A stretch of 5,068 nucleotides of DNA from contig NZ_JAGLBG010000131.1 in assembly GCF_018260405.1 (NCBI RefSeq), positions 1 to 5,068 on the forward strand. Direction: 5' to 3'. The notes under the pieces are model-generated. The model was not told the origin of the DNA, made no database searches, and worked only from the letters and a program-made list of their open reading frames with translations. The position numbers were made by a program, and so were the translations under genes. Every line of letters begins with the position of its first letter. The stretch's first letter is position 1. Shown here piece after piece: positions 1 to 5,068 of the stretch. This DNA comes from Deinococcus sp. (GTDB lineage: Bacteria; Deinococcota; Deinococci; Deinococcales; Deinococcaceae).

Positions 1-1
1 T

Positions 2-469
2 GAGCATCCCGGCATCAGCCGCATGACCATCGTGGTCAACGGCGACCGGGGCGTGGTCGAGCAGGCCATCAAGCAACTGGAAAAATTGCACGACGTGATC
101 AAGATCATCGACCATAGCCTCGAAAAGTACGTGGACCGCGAACTGGTGCTGGTCAAGGTCGCCATTAACGCCGACACCCGCGTGGAAGTCCGGCAGATCG
201 CCGCCGATTTCCGCACGCGTATTGTGGACGTGGGCCGCCACGCCCTGACCTTCGAGGTCACTGGCGACGAGGGCAAGATCACCGCGTTCATCGAGCAGAT
301 GCGCACTTTTGGGATTCTGGAAACCATGCGCACGGGCCGCATTGCCCTGACACGCGGCAGCAACGCCGACATCGGCAGCCAGGTGTACCACGACGGCGAA
401 ACGCAGACCCTGCGGCCCGTTGTGGAGCCGCGTGAAGAACGGGCGCGGGGCGTACCGAATCTGTTTTAG
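2..469 (+). CDS. ilvN: Acetolactate synthase small (regulatory) subunit, 3' part
   Basis: This is the regulatory subunit of acetohydroxyacid synthase, which binds the catalytic IlvB subunit in the cytoplasm and carries the valine feedback site for the first common step of branched-chain amino acid synthesis. The reading frame is open from base 2, giving 155 visible residues. The first of these (EHPGISRMTIVV) is the typical middle of the N-terminal ACT domain, so the true start and roughly the first third of that domain lie upstream. The in-frame ATG at 23 is internal. The stretch VVEQAIKQLEKLHDVIKIID finishes the ACT domain. The rest (LVLVKVAINAD, then FIEQMRTFGILETMRTGRIALTRG) matches the C-terminal domain of the family, followed by a polar tail ending GVPNLF. 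The stop is TAG at 467-469. ilvC follows on the same strand after 355 nt, the usual ilvBN-ilvC order. The family assignment is firm; valine sensitivity cannot be judged from this part. Confidence 0.95.
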   Translation, partial: EHPGISRMTIVVNGDRGVVEQAIKQLEKLHDVIKIIDHSLEKYVDRELVLVKVAINADTRVEVRQIAADFRTRIVDVGRHALTFEVTGDEGKITAFIEQMRTFGILETMRTGRIALTRGSNADIGSQVYHDGETQTLRPVVEPREERARGVPNLF

Positions 470-490
470 TGGCGCAAAGGTCTACTGCTA

Positions 491-530
491 CGGACTGCCG
501 ATTGAGTCCAAAACGGCCCGGTTCAGTCCG
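491..530. repeat. Inverted repeat with two alternative pairings
   Basis: The 5' arm CGGACTG (491-497) is the exact reverse complement of CAGTCCG (524-530), and its core GGACT (492-496) is also the exact reverse complement of AGTCC at 505-509. The two hairpins are mutually exclusive. The pairing is read directly from the sequence; any switching role is inference. It lies just after the ilvN stop, where a termination or processing signal would be expected, but there is no U-run after it. Confidence 0.45.
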
Positions 531-809
531 AGCGGAGGCAAGTAAAAATACGGGCTTCGCGGTATCGACTTGCGGAGCGGCTGGCAGGGGCCTATCTGGT
601 GGCTTTCCAGGTGTGCCGGAATTAAGCGCACTGGGCATCACACAAACTATGTTCCGTCTAAACTGGGGGCCTACACCCTCGCTGCCGCCTTTGCTGCAAC
701 ACCGGGCCACTGCAAGTTTTGCCGCTGCCCCCTCACCAAGAAAATCACCTCTCAGAGCGGTTAGGCCGTCAGACAGTTAGACGGTTTGACCACAAAGCCT
801 TCCAAATAC

Positions 810-814
810 AGGAG
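810..814 (+). promoter_or_regulatory. Ribosome binding site of ilvC
   Basis: AGGAG lies 10 nt before the ATG at 825. It decides the ilvC start: the frame stays open upstream to a TTG at 786, but the 13 extra residues are unlike the family N-terminus and would overlap this site. Confidence 0.8.
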
Positions 815-824
815 AATACGAACC

Positions 825-1835
825 ATGAGCGCAAAAATGTATTACGACAAGGACGTTGACACTTCAATCCTCGAAAACAAGCTGGTCGCCATCATCGGCT
901 ACGGCTCGCAGGCCCACGCCCACGCGCAGAACCTGCGTGACAGCGGCTTTAACGTGGTCGTTGGACTGCGTGAAGGCAGCGCCAGCAAGGCCAAGGCCGA
1001 GCAGGCCGGTCTGCGTGTCGAGAGCATCGAGGAAGCCACCAAGCAGGGCGACGTGGTCATGATCCTGATTCCCGACGAGCAGCAGCCCGCCACCTACGAA
1101 AAGAGCATTGCCCCTAACCTTACGGCGGGCAAGGCTATTGCGTTCGGCCACGGCTTCAACGTGCACTTCGGGCGCATCACGCCCCCCAAAGATGTCGATG
1201 TGTTTCTGGTCGCCCCCAAAGGCCCCGGCCACATGCTGCGCCGCGTGTACCTCGACGGCGCGGGGATGCCCGGTATCTTCGCCGTCGAGCAAGACGCCAG
1301 CGGCAAGGCCCGTGACATTGCGCTGGCCTACGCCCGTGGCATCGGCTGCACCAAGGCGGGCGTGCTCGAAACCACCTTCAAGGAAGAGACCGAAACCGAC
1401 CTCTTCGGAGAGCAGAGCGTGCTGTGTGGCGGCGTGACCCACCTGATCCAGGCCGGATTCGAGACGCTGGTCGAGGCCGGGTATCAGCCCGAAATCGCCT
1501 ACTTCGAGACCCTACACGAGGTCAAACTGATTGTCGACTTGATCTACGAAAAGGGCTTTGAGGGCATGCGCCACTCTATTTCCAACACCGCCGAGTTCGG
1601 TGACTACGTGACCGGCCCGCGCATCATCACTGCCGAGACCAAGGCCGAAATGGGGCGCGTGCTGGCCGACATCCAGAGCGGCAAGTTCGCCGAGCGCTTC
1701 ATCAAAGATGCCGAAAGCGGTTTCCCGTACATGAACGAGCAGCGCGGCAAGATGCGCGACCACACTGTCGAGAAGGTCGGTAAGGAACTGCGCGACCAGA
1801 TGCCCTTTATCAACAAACAGGCGCTGGAAGTTTAA
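825..1835 (+). CDS. ilvC: Ketol-acid reductoisomerase (NADP+), class I
   Basis: This enzyme converts 2-acetolactate or 2-aceto-2-hydroxybutyrate to the 2,3-dihydroxy acid by Mg-dependent alkyl migration and NAD(P)H reduction, the second step of valine/isoleucine synthesis after IlvBN. It is 336 residues long, the usual class I (short form) length. The N-terminal Rossmann domain (about 1-185) has the nucleotide-binding motif GYGSQAHAHAQN at 25-36 and a cofactor loop GLREGSASK (47-55) whose Arg and Ser residues fit NADPH preference. Further hallmarks are AFGHGF with the conserved His109, VAPKGPGH (129-136), and the metal-binding residues Asp192 and Glu196 in KEETETDLFGEQ. The C-terminal knotted helical domain supplies Glu228 and Glu232 (YFETLHEVK) and the Ser of SISNTAEFG (251-259). 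The ATG at 825 is chosen from its AGGAG and the family N-terminus MYYDKDVD. The stop at 1833-1835 is followed at once by a terminator, so ilvC ends its transcription unit. The gene looks intact and functional. Confidence 0.98.
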   Translation: MSAKMYYDKDVDTSILENKLVAIIGYGSQAHAHAQNLRDSGFNVVVGLREGSASKAKAEQAGLRVESIEEATKQGDVVMILIPDEQQPATYEKSIAPNLTAGKAIAFGHGFNVHFGRITPPKDVDVFLVAPKGPGHMLRRVYLDGAGMPGIFAVEQDASGKARDIALAYARGIGCTKAGVLETTFKEETETDLFGEQSVLCGGVTHLIQAGFETLVEAGYQPEIAYFETLHEVKLIVDLIYEKGFEGMRHSISNTAEFGDYVTGPRIITAETKAEMGRVLADIQSGKFAERFIKDAESGFPYMNEQRGKMRDHTVEKVGKELRDQMPFINKQALEV

Positions 1836-1843
1836 AGCATTTT

Positions 1844-1878
1844 GCAAAAAGATGGTCAAAAGAACACCATCTTTTTGC
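1844..1878 (+). terminator. Intrinsic terminator of ilvC
   Basis: GCAAAAAGATGGT (1844-1856) and ACCATCTTTTTGC (1866-1878) form a perfect 13-bp stem with a 9-nt loop, starting 8 nt after the ilvC stop. The lower stem is an A5/T5 run, so the 3' arm supplies the U-tract on the plus strand and the structure could also work in reverse. It is far AT-richer than its surroundings, as expected for a terminator. Confidence 0.88.
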
Positions 1879-2252
1879 CGAGTGGAACGAGTGAAAAAGA
1901 AAGAGCAGAACGGAGAATGAAGGGGGCGGCGGTGTTTTTCCGACGTGCCCATCATTCGGAGAACTGCTCTAAGAGGTACCTGCCGCTGCTGGGGACAGGG
2001 CGCGTCATGGTGCAGCTTGACTTGCTGGCAGAGCGGACTCGAGGAAAGCGCCCGAAGCCGCAGAACTGTAACTGCGACCTCCCGACCCTGGAAGGGCTAA
2101 GGGCATCCCGGAGCTTTTCTGGGACGCCCTCAGTACCGGAGGGGTTGGTTCGACCTGTTCCCCCGCAAGCCGAGGCCCACTTCCGTAACTGGAGGTAGAC
2201 TTCACGATTGGCCGTAGAGCAGCTGACCCAAAGCTGAACTTCCGGGGGCAAA
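1879..2252. other. Gene-free region with multiple stem-loops; candidate structured RNA or leader
   Basis: I see no convincing gene in these roughly 370 nt. Open frames on both strands give Arg/Ser/Pro-rich sequences with no family likeness or start signal. Besides the long dyad at 1902-1970, local hairpins can be read directly. CGCAG 2059-2063 pairs with CTGCG 2072-2076. AGGGC-A-TCCCGGA from 2100 pairs with the segment ending GGGACGCCCT at 2130 (one A/C mismatch, one wobble). GGGG near 2140 pairs with the CCCC run near 2161. CAGCT 2220-2224 pairs with AGCTG 2232-2236. Possible roles are a small non-coding RNA between the ilvC terminator and the next gene, the 5' leader of the small gene starting about 2262, or the remains of an old element. 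RNase P RNA, tmRNA, SRP RNA, 6S RNA and T-box consensus motifs were looked for by eye and not found. Confidence 0.4.
1902..1970. repeat. Long interrupted inverted repeat (about 69 nt)
   Basis: AGAGCAG at 1902-1908 is the exact reverse complement of CTGCTCT at 1964-1970. Inside this, AATGA (1916-1920) pairs with TCATT (1952-1956), then GGG (1922-1924) with CCC (1948-1950) across an A/A mismatch, and CGG (1930-1932) with CCG (1940-1942) around a T-rich loop. The outer and second stems are separated by a symmetric 7 x 7 purine-rich internal loop (AACGGAG opposite CGGAGAA) that could stack through G-A pairs. In either orientation it makes an extended hairpin. It begins 24 nt after the ilvC terminator, so it is probably not part of the ilvC transcript. 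Confidence 0.5.
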
Positions 2253-2261
2253 GTGGCGTTT

Positions 2262-2564
2262 ATGCAGTTTCAGAACCTTCCTCAACAGCGCCACGCCCGT
2301 CAGCCCTTGCTGCTCAGACAAGTCATAGACACTTACCTGGAAACCTATGCTCACACGGGCGGCCCCCTGCTGTACCAGCTCGACATCTACCTGGGTTCGC
2401 CCGCGCCCCTGCTGGCGTACACCAAGCTCACGGGCGAGGCCTGGCTACGGACGCTGCCGCACGAGCAGACACAAACTGCCACCGCCCTGCTGTCCGACTT
2501 CCGCGCCTATCTGCGCGACGAGGGCTGGCTCGACGCCGCGCGGCCCGTCAATCAGTTCGACTGA
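2262..2564 (+). CDS. Small hypothetical protein, possible orphan integrase-type core-binding (SAM-like) fold
   Basis: The product is 100 residues, soluble, without signal peptide or membrane segment, and of unknown function. G/C-rich third codon positions (runs of CTG, CTC, GCC, GAC) are those of a real gene in this host. The predicted content is mostly helical: a helix at about 16-29 (LRQVIDTYLETYA), a Leu-rich middle (LLYQLDIYL), and a last helix followed by a turn (TATALLSDFRAYLRDEGWLDAARPV). The layout and the ending recall the N-terminal core-binding domain of tyrosine recombinases, but no catalytic domain follows. That likeness is only an inference by eye. I chose the ATG at 2262; a GTG at 2253 in frame would add MAF and sits 4 nt after a GGGGG run (2244-2248). 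Neither start has a proper Shine-Dalgarno site. It converges with the potD-like gene, which ends 55 nt further on. Confidence 0.7.
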   Translation: MQFQNLPQQRHARQPLLLRQVIDTYLETYAHTGGPLLYQLDIYLGSPAPLLAYTKLTGEAWLRTLPHEQTQTATALLSDFRAYLRDEGWLDAARPVNQFD

Positions 2565-2619
2565 AGGGGCGCGCGGGACAAAATGCGAACTCCGGGCGTG
2601 AAGCTGGGGCAAGGCAGGC
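2565..2619. other. Convergent intergenic gap, no clear terminator
   Basis: These 55 nt separate the small plus-strand gene from the convergent potD-like gene. The gap is G-rich and contains no stem-loop with a T-run on either strand that I would call a terminator. Confidence 0.4.
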
Positions 2620-3734
2620 TTAGCGGCTCTTGAGTTCCGTCCAGATGCGGTCATACAGGCGCGGCGTAGTGCCCCCCTTCAACTCGTTGATGAATTCGAC
2701 CTTGCCGGTTCTGAAGTCCTCGGGAGAAGGATTGAAGGCTTTTTGCGATTTCAGGAACGGGCTAAGAAAAGCCTGCGCCGCCCGGTTCGGATTGCCGTAG
2801 AAGGTGTAGTTGCTGATGGCCGCACTGACTTTGGGTTCCAGCACATAGTCGATAAAATTGCGGGCCAGCGCCGGATTGGGACTGCCGCGCAGGAGAACCA
2901 GCGTATCGGTGCTGATGGTGGTGCCTTCACGGGGAAGAAACACGTGCAGGCCCCTGTTTTCGGCGGCTCCCTGCAACAGATCACCCACGTAAATCTGCCC
3001 CAGGTCAATGCTGCCCGCCAGCAGTTTGTTGCGCGTTTCCGGGCCGCCCGAGAAAGACTCGAAGCCCTTTTTCTGCACCGTGCGCCGCAGCAGATCACGA
3101 GCTTTTTTTAGCTCCTCGACTTTATCCGAGTTCACCGAGTACCCTAGGTATTTGAGCGCCGCGCCGATGACCTCACGCGGGTCGTCGAGCAGAGCAAAGC
3201 GCACCGTGTCATCCGGGCCAAAATCAGACTCCAGCTGTCGGAAGGCGGCGTGTAGCGGGCGCTGTTATAGGCCAGCCCCGTCGCCGCAAACTGATACGGC
3301 ACGCTGTAGGTATTGCCTGGGTCGAAATCGGGGTTAAGAAAGCCTGCCGAGATGTGGCCGAAGTTCTTCAGCGCCTCTTTCTGTAGCGGCTGAAGCAGTT
3401 TGGCCCGCACCATCGTCTGAAGCACGTAATTGCTGGGGTTAGCGAGGTCGTAACTGGCTCCCCCGCCCTGCAATTTGGCGATCATGGACTCGTTGCTCTC
3501 GTAGGTGTCGATCACGACTTTGACGCCTTCACGCTTCTCGAACTCCTTGACCACCTGCGGGTCTATGTAATCCGACCACATGAAAATTCGCAGTGTTTTG
3601 CCGTCGCCCGGGTCGCTGGGCTGGGGCGTGGTGGTGCCATTGCCTTCCGCCGCCGTGTCCTTTTCCTGTACGCGGTGGCAGGCGCCTAGCAGCGTGCAGG
3701 ACAGCAACAGGGCCGCGCAGAGAGAACGCTTCAT
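2620..3734 (-). pseudogene. potD: PotD-like polyamine ABC transporter substrate-binding lipoprotein, frameshifted
   Basis: This is the extracytoplasmic binding protein of a spermidine/putrescine ABC importer. The N-terminus has a lipoprotein signal: MKR, a hydrophobic stretch, and lipobox LGAC with Cys19 as the lipidated residue, then a Thr/Pro/Gly linker. The mature part follows E. coli PotD: MWSDYID (Trp53, Tyr56), TYESNESMIAKL (78-88), NPSNYV (Ser101, Tyr103) and YSVPYQFAATG. At residue 171 the frame breaks. Four A's at 3220-3223 (TTTT on the coding strand) need a fifth to read SLIFGPDD; as given, the frame runs through about 25 foreign residues to a stop at 3144-3146. The downstream frame continues cleanly with LLDDPREV (equivalents of the amine-binding Asp168/Glu171), GQIYVGDLL and ISTDTL, and stops at 2620-2622. 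Corrected length is 371 residues, normal for the family. AAGGAG (3745-3740) lies 5 nt before the ATG. The position equivalent to E. coli Trp255 is Ser. A sequencing error instead of a true lesion is quite possible. Confidence 0.88.
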
Positions 3735-4441
3735 CCCTGCTCCTTGCGCGGGCGGGACAGCAGGTTGGCCAGGACGATCATCACGACCGTGAACAACACC
3801 AGCAAAGTGCTCAGAGCGTTGATGTCGGGGGTGACTCCCTTTTTGACCGCCGTATAGATCAAGACCGGCAGCGTCTTGAACCCCGAGCCACTGGTGAAGT
3901 ACGTCACCACGAAGTCGTCTAGGCTGAGGGTAAAGGCCAGTAGCGCCCCGCCCAGCACGCCCGGCAACGCCAGTGGCAAAACGACTTGCAAGAAAGACTG
4001 CACCGGGGTCGCTCCCAGATCGGCGGCGGCTTCTTCCAGCTCGCGGCCATACCCGGCGAGGCGTGAGCGCACCGTGAGGGCCACATAACTGATCTGAAAA
4101 GACACGTGGGCCAGCATGACCGTCCAGAATCCGTTTTCAAACGTCCAGCCGGTGCGCTCCAGCAGGCCGCGCACGATGGCATAGAACATCAGCAGCATAA
4201 CGCCCATGACCACGTCCGGAATCACGATGGGCATAACCAGCAGGAAGGTCAGCGGAATGCGCCCCGTAAACCCGCCGCGCCACAACCCGAAGCCGACCAG
4301 CGTACCCAATACGGTACTGACCAGCGTGCTAAGCATGGCGACTTCCAGCGTGTGCGACACAGCCTCATGCACGTCCGGGCGGGCAAAGAGCACTGAGTAC
4401 CAGTGGGTGGTAAAACCTGTCCAGTTGGCCCTTACGGCCTG
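3731..4441 (-). pseudogene. potC: PotC-like polyamine ABC transporter permease, 5' end cut off by an insertion sequence
   Basis: This is the inner-membrane permease that pairs with PotB in the polyamine importer. About 235 residues of host coding remain, from AVRANWTGFTTHWYSVLF, which matches the first extracytoplasmic loop of PotC, to the stop at 3733-3731. Five hydrophobic segments are visible (roughly SHTLEVAMLSTLVSTVLGTLV, IPLTFLLVMPIVIPDVVMGVM, TVMLAHVSFQISYVAL, VLGGALLAFTLSLDDFVV, STLLVLFTVVMIVLANLL). The EAA loop that contacts the ATPase is present (EEAAADLG, then LPLALPG). The first transmembrane helix and the start codon are missing: upstream of about 4438-4442 the sequence is insertion-sequence DNA. 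The frame stays open into the element to an ATG at 4525-4523, giving a chimeric 264-residue reading frame whose first 29 residues (MVASPPTGIFVDIHSKNASW and on) are not PotC-like. The stop overlaps the potD start as ATGA, showing tight translational coupling. potA and potB would be expected on the far side of the element. Confidence 0.87.
3740..3745 (-). promoter_or_regulatory. Ribosome binding site of potD inside the potC 3' end
   Basis: AAGGAG on the minus strand lies 5 nt before the potD ATG (3734-3732), within the last potC codons. With the ATGA stop/start overlap it indicates coupled translation from one operon mRNA. Confidence 0.75.
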
Positions 4442-4453
4442 ATAAAAGAGATG

Positions 4454-4479
4454 AGAATGCCTCCACCATGAGGCATTCT
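4454..4479 (+). repeat. Perfect hairpin at the insertion-sequence end, upstream of the transposase
   Basis: AGAATGCCTC (4454-4463) and GAGGCATTCT (4470-4479) are exact reverse complements around a 6-nt loop. The 3' arm contains GAGG, the only Shine-Dalgarno-like stretch before the transposase ATG at 4488, although 14 nt away. In an mRNA that reads in from outside, the stem would bury it. Protection of this kind is known from IS10 and IS50; here it is inference. Confidence 0.6.
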
Positions 4480-4487
4480 TACTGTGT

Positions 4488-5068
4488 ATGTCAACAAAAA
4501 TCCCTGTTGGTGGAGACGCGACCATTCTATTCGAGCGAATTGGTCACTGGCTGAGAAAAGCCCCCTGGCGGGATCAGCGGCACTTTCAGACCATCACCTG
4601 GATGCTGGTTGGTCTCCTACTTTCCAATTCCATCCATCCTGCCCAGTGGTGTCTTTTTCGCGGTTACCGCAGCCAAGCAAGCCCAAAGTGCTGAACGGCG
4701 TTTCGTCCGTGGGCTATTTTTGACGACGATACCCAGAACGGCGATTTATCAAGCCGTATTGCGGCAGGCATTTGCGACTTGGGGTGATGCGAGCATCACC
4801 CTGGCACTGGACACGACGCGTCTTTTTCAACGCTGGTGCCTGGTTTGCGTTTCCCTGACCTACCGAGGGCGGGCTTTGCCGCTGGCCTGGCAACTGCTGG
4901 AACACTCAAGTTCCACAGTCAGCATGAAAGACATTCATCCCGTGCTGGCCAGCGTCCACAGCTTTCTGAGTCATCTGCCTGAAGTAGAAGAGGTGTACTT
5001 TAGGGCAGATCGCGGCTTCATGGATCAAAAGCTCATGGCGCTCGTATCGGCCTATGGATGGAAATGGG
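4488..5068 (+). pseudogene. IS4-family DDE transposase, partial and apparently frameshifted
   Basis: The transposase moves the element by cut-and-paste using an RNase H-like DDE active site. From ATG 4488 the first segment reads MSTKIPVGGDATILFERIGHWL and then WMLVGLLLSNSIHPAQW, a typical N-terminal region of this group, but this frame stops at 4692-4694. The family sequence resumes one base further on: AAKQAQSAERRF, then LALDTT with the first catalytic Asp at 4810-4812, YRGRALPLAWQLLEH, and RADRGF with the second catalytic Asp at 5008-5010, ending GWKW at the window edge. The third acidic residue is outside. The change of frame falls near the run of five T's at 4654-4658; with four T's the protein would read QWCLFAVTAAKQAQS without a break. 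It is either a decayed copy, a sequencing error, or less likely a +1 recoding site. A stop-free reading continues to the window end. The IS4 assignment is by motif recognition. Confidence 0.82.
4782..4801. repeat. Near-perfect 20-bp palindrome inside the transposase gene
   Basis: GGGTGATGC and GCATCACCC are exact reverse complements separated by only GA. It lies in the transposase coding region just before the first catalytic Asp codon, where it also encodes WGDASIT, so it may be coincidental to coding. Confidence 0.5.

Larger units (their letters stand above)
470..824. other. ilvN-ilvC spacer, hairpin-rich, no convincing gene
   Basis: Open frames here give low-complexity Ser/Arg/Pro-rich translations with no family resemblance, and none has a good ribosome binding site, so I read the spacer as non-coding. 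It holds several short inverted repeats. CGGACTG at 491-497 pairs perfectly with CAGTCCG at 524-530, and its core GGACT can alternatively pair with AGTCC at 505-509. GCTTCGC at 554-560 pairs with GCGGAGC at 572-578 (one wobble). ATCTGG at 594-599 pairs with CCAGGT at 607-612 (one wobble). AGGCCGTC at 763-770 pairs with GACGGTTT at 780-787 (two wobbles). I see no T-box core (GGUACC-type antiterminator), no Leu/Val/Ile-rich leader peptide and no strong sigma-70 promoter. It could be a dispersed intergenic repeat of the host, an mRNA-processing region or a regulatory leader of ilvC. Confidence 0.5.
4442..5068 (+). mobile_element. IS4-family insertion sequence, left part (right end beyond window)
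   Basis: PotC-like coding stops making sense at about 4438-4442, and DDE transposase coding begins at 4488, so the left end of the element lies between about 4430 and 4455. I place it near 4442. The right end is outside the window, so terminal inverted repeats and target duplication cannot be verified. The subterminal region contains a perfect 10-bp hairpin (4454-4479). The element reads opposite to the pot operon. Confidence 0.82.

Noticed and set aside
469..780. 103-codon open frame starting with GTG at the ilvN stop
   Set aside because: Ser/Arg/Pro-rich translation without family likeness, no ribosome binding site, and it covers the inverted repeats of the spacer.
786..815. Possible sigma-70 promoter with TTGACC at 786-791
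   Set aside because: No acceptable -10 box at the right spacing, and the start would fall on the ribosome binding site.
786..824. Upstream TTG start for ilvC
   Set aside because: The extra residues are unlike the family and would overlap the AGGAG site that serves the ATG at 825.
864..1442. Long minus-strand open frame opposite ilvC
   Set aside because: It is the antisense shadow of a strongly conserved enzyme gene.
1971..2180. T-box, RNase P RNA or tmRNA (suggested by GGTACC near 1975, GAGGAAAG near 2041 and GGTTCGACC near 2147)
   Set aside because: The matches are short and the flanking conserved cores of each family are absent.
1842..2198. 118-codon plus-strand open frame after ilvC
   Set aside because: It begins inside the ilvC terminator and runs through several hairpins; the composition is not that of a host protein.
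1952..2251. 99-codon minus-strand open frame
   Set aside because: Ser/Arg/Cys-rich translation with no recognisable motif or start signal; more likely a high-GC chance frame.
3144..3204. Two overlapping separate genes for the two halves of the PotD-like protein
   Set aside because: The halves join into one normal-length PotD with a one-base correction, and the second half lacks its own signal peptide and ribosome binding site.
4484..4723. 79-codon frame overlapping the transposase start in another frame
   Set aside because: Only the frame from ATG 4488 gives the transposase N-terminal sequence; this one is a shadow.

Overview
The window looks like a chromosomal segment of a Deinococcus-type bacterium. 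This rests on the high GC content, the protein flavour, the ilvN-ilvC order and an IS4-type transposase common in that group. The genus call is an inference without a database search.

Layout: (1) Bases 1-469 hold the 3' part of ilvN (acetolactate synthase regulatory subunit), plus strand. (2) Bases 470-824 are a 355-nt spacer rich in short inverted repeats with no convincing gene. (3) Bases 825-1835 hold an intact class I ilvC (ketol-acid reductoisomerase), followed by a perfect 13-bp hairpin terminator at 1844-1878. (4) Bases 1879-2261 have no convincing gene but contain a long interrupted dyad (1902-1970) and several further hairpins, so this is the best place in the window for an undescribed structured RNA. 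(5) A small plus-strand gene of unknown function (about 100 aa) ends at 2564. (6) On the minus strand lie a PotD-like polyamine-binding lipoprotein gene (2620-3734) and a PotC-like permease gene (3731 to about 4441), overlapping by ATGA. (7) From about 4442 to the window end is the left part of an IS4-family insertion sequence whose transposase reads on the plus strand.

Functionally, ilvN and ilvC are consecutive steps of valine/isoleucine/leucine synthesis. potC and potD are the distal part of a polyamine importer operon whose ATPase and first permease would be expected beyond the insertion sequence. The importer appears broken twice: the insertion sequence removes the 5' end of potC, and potD has a one-base frameshift in a short A/T run. 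The transposase has its own one-base frameshift, also in a homopolymer. Two homopolymer indels in one window could be real decay or sequencing/assembly error, so the pseudogene calls should be read with that in mind.

No tRNA, rRNA, CRISPR array or complete new multi-gene system is visible. The most open questions are the hairpin-rich spacers on both sides of ilvC.
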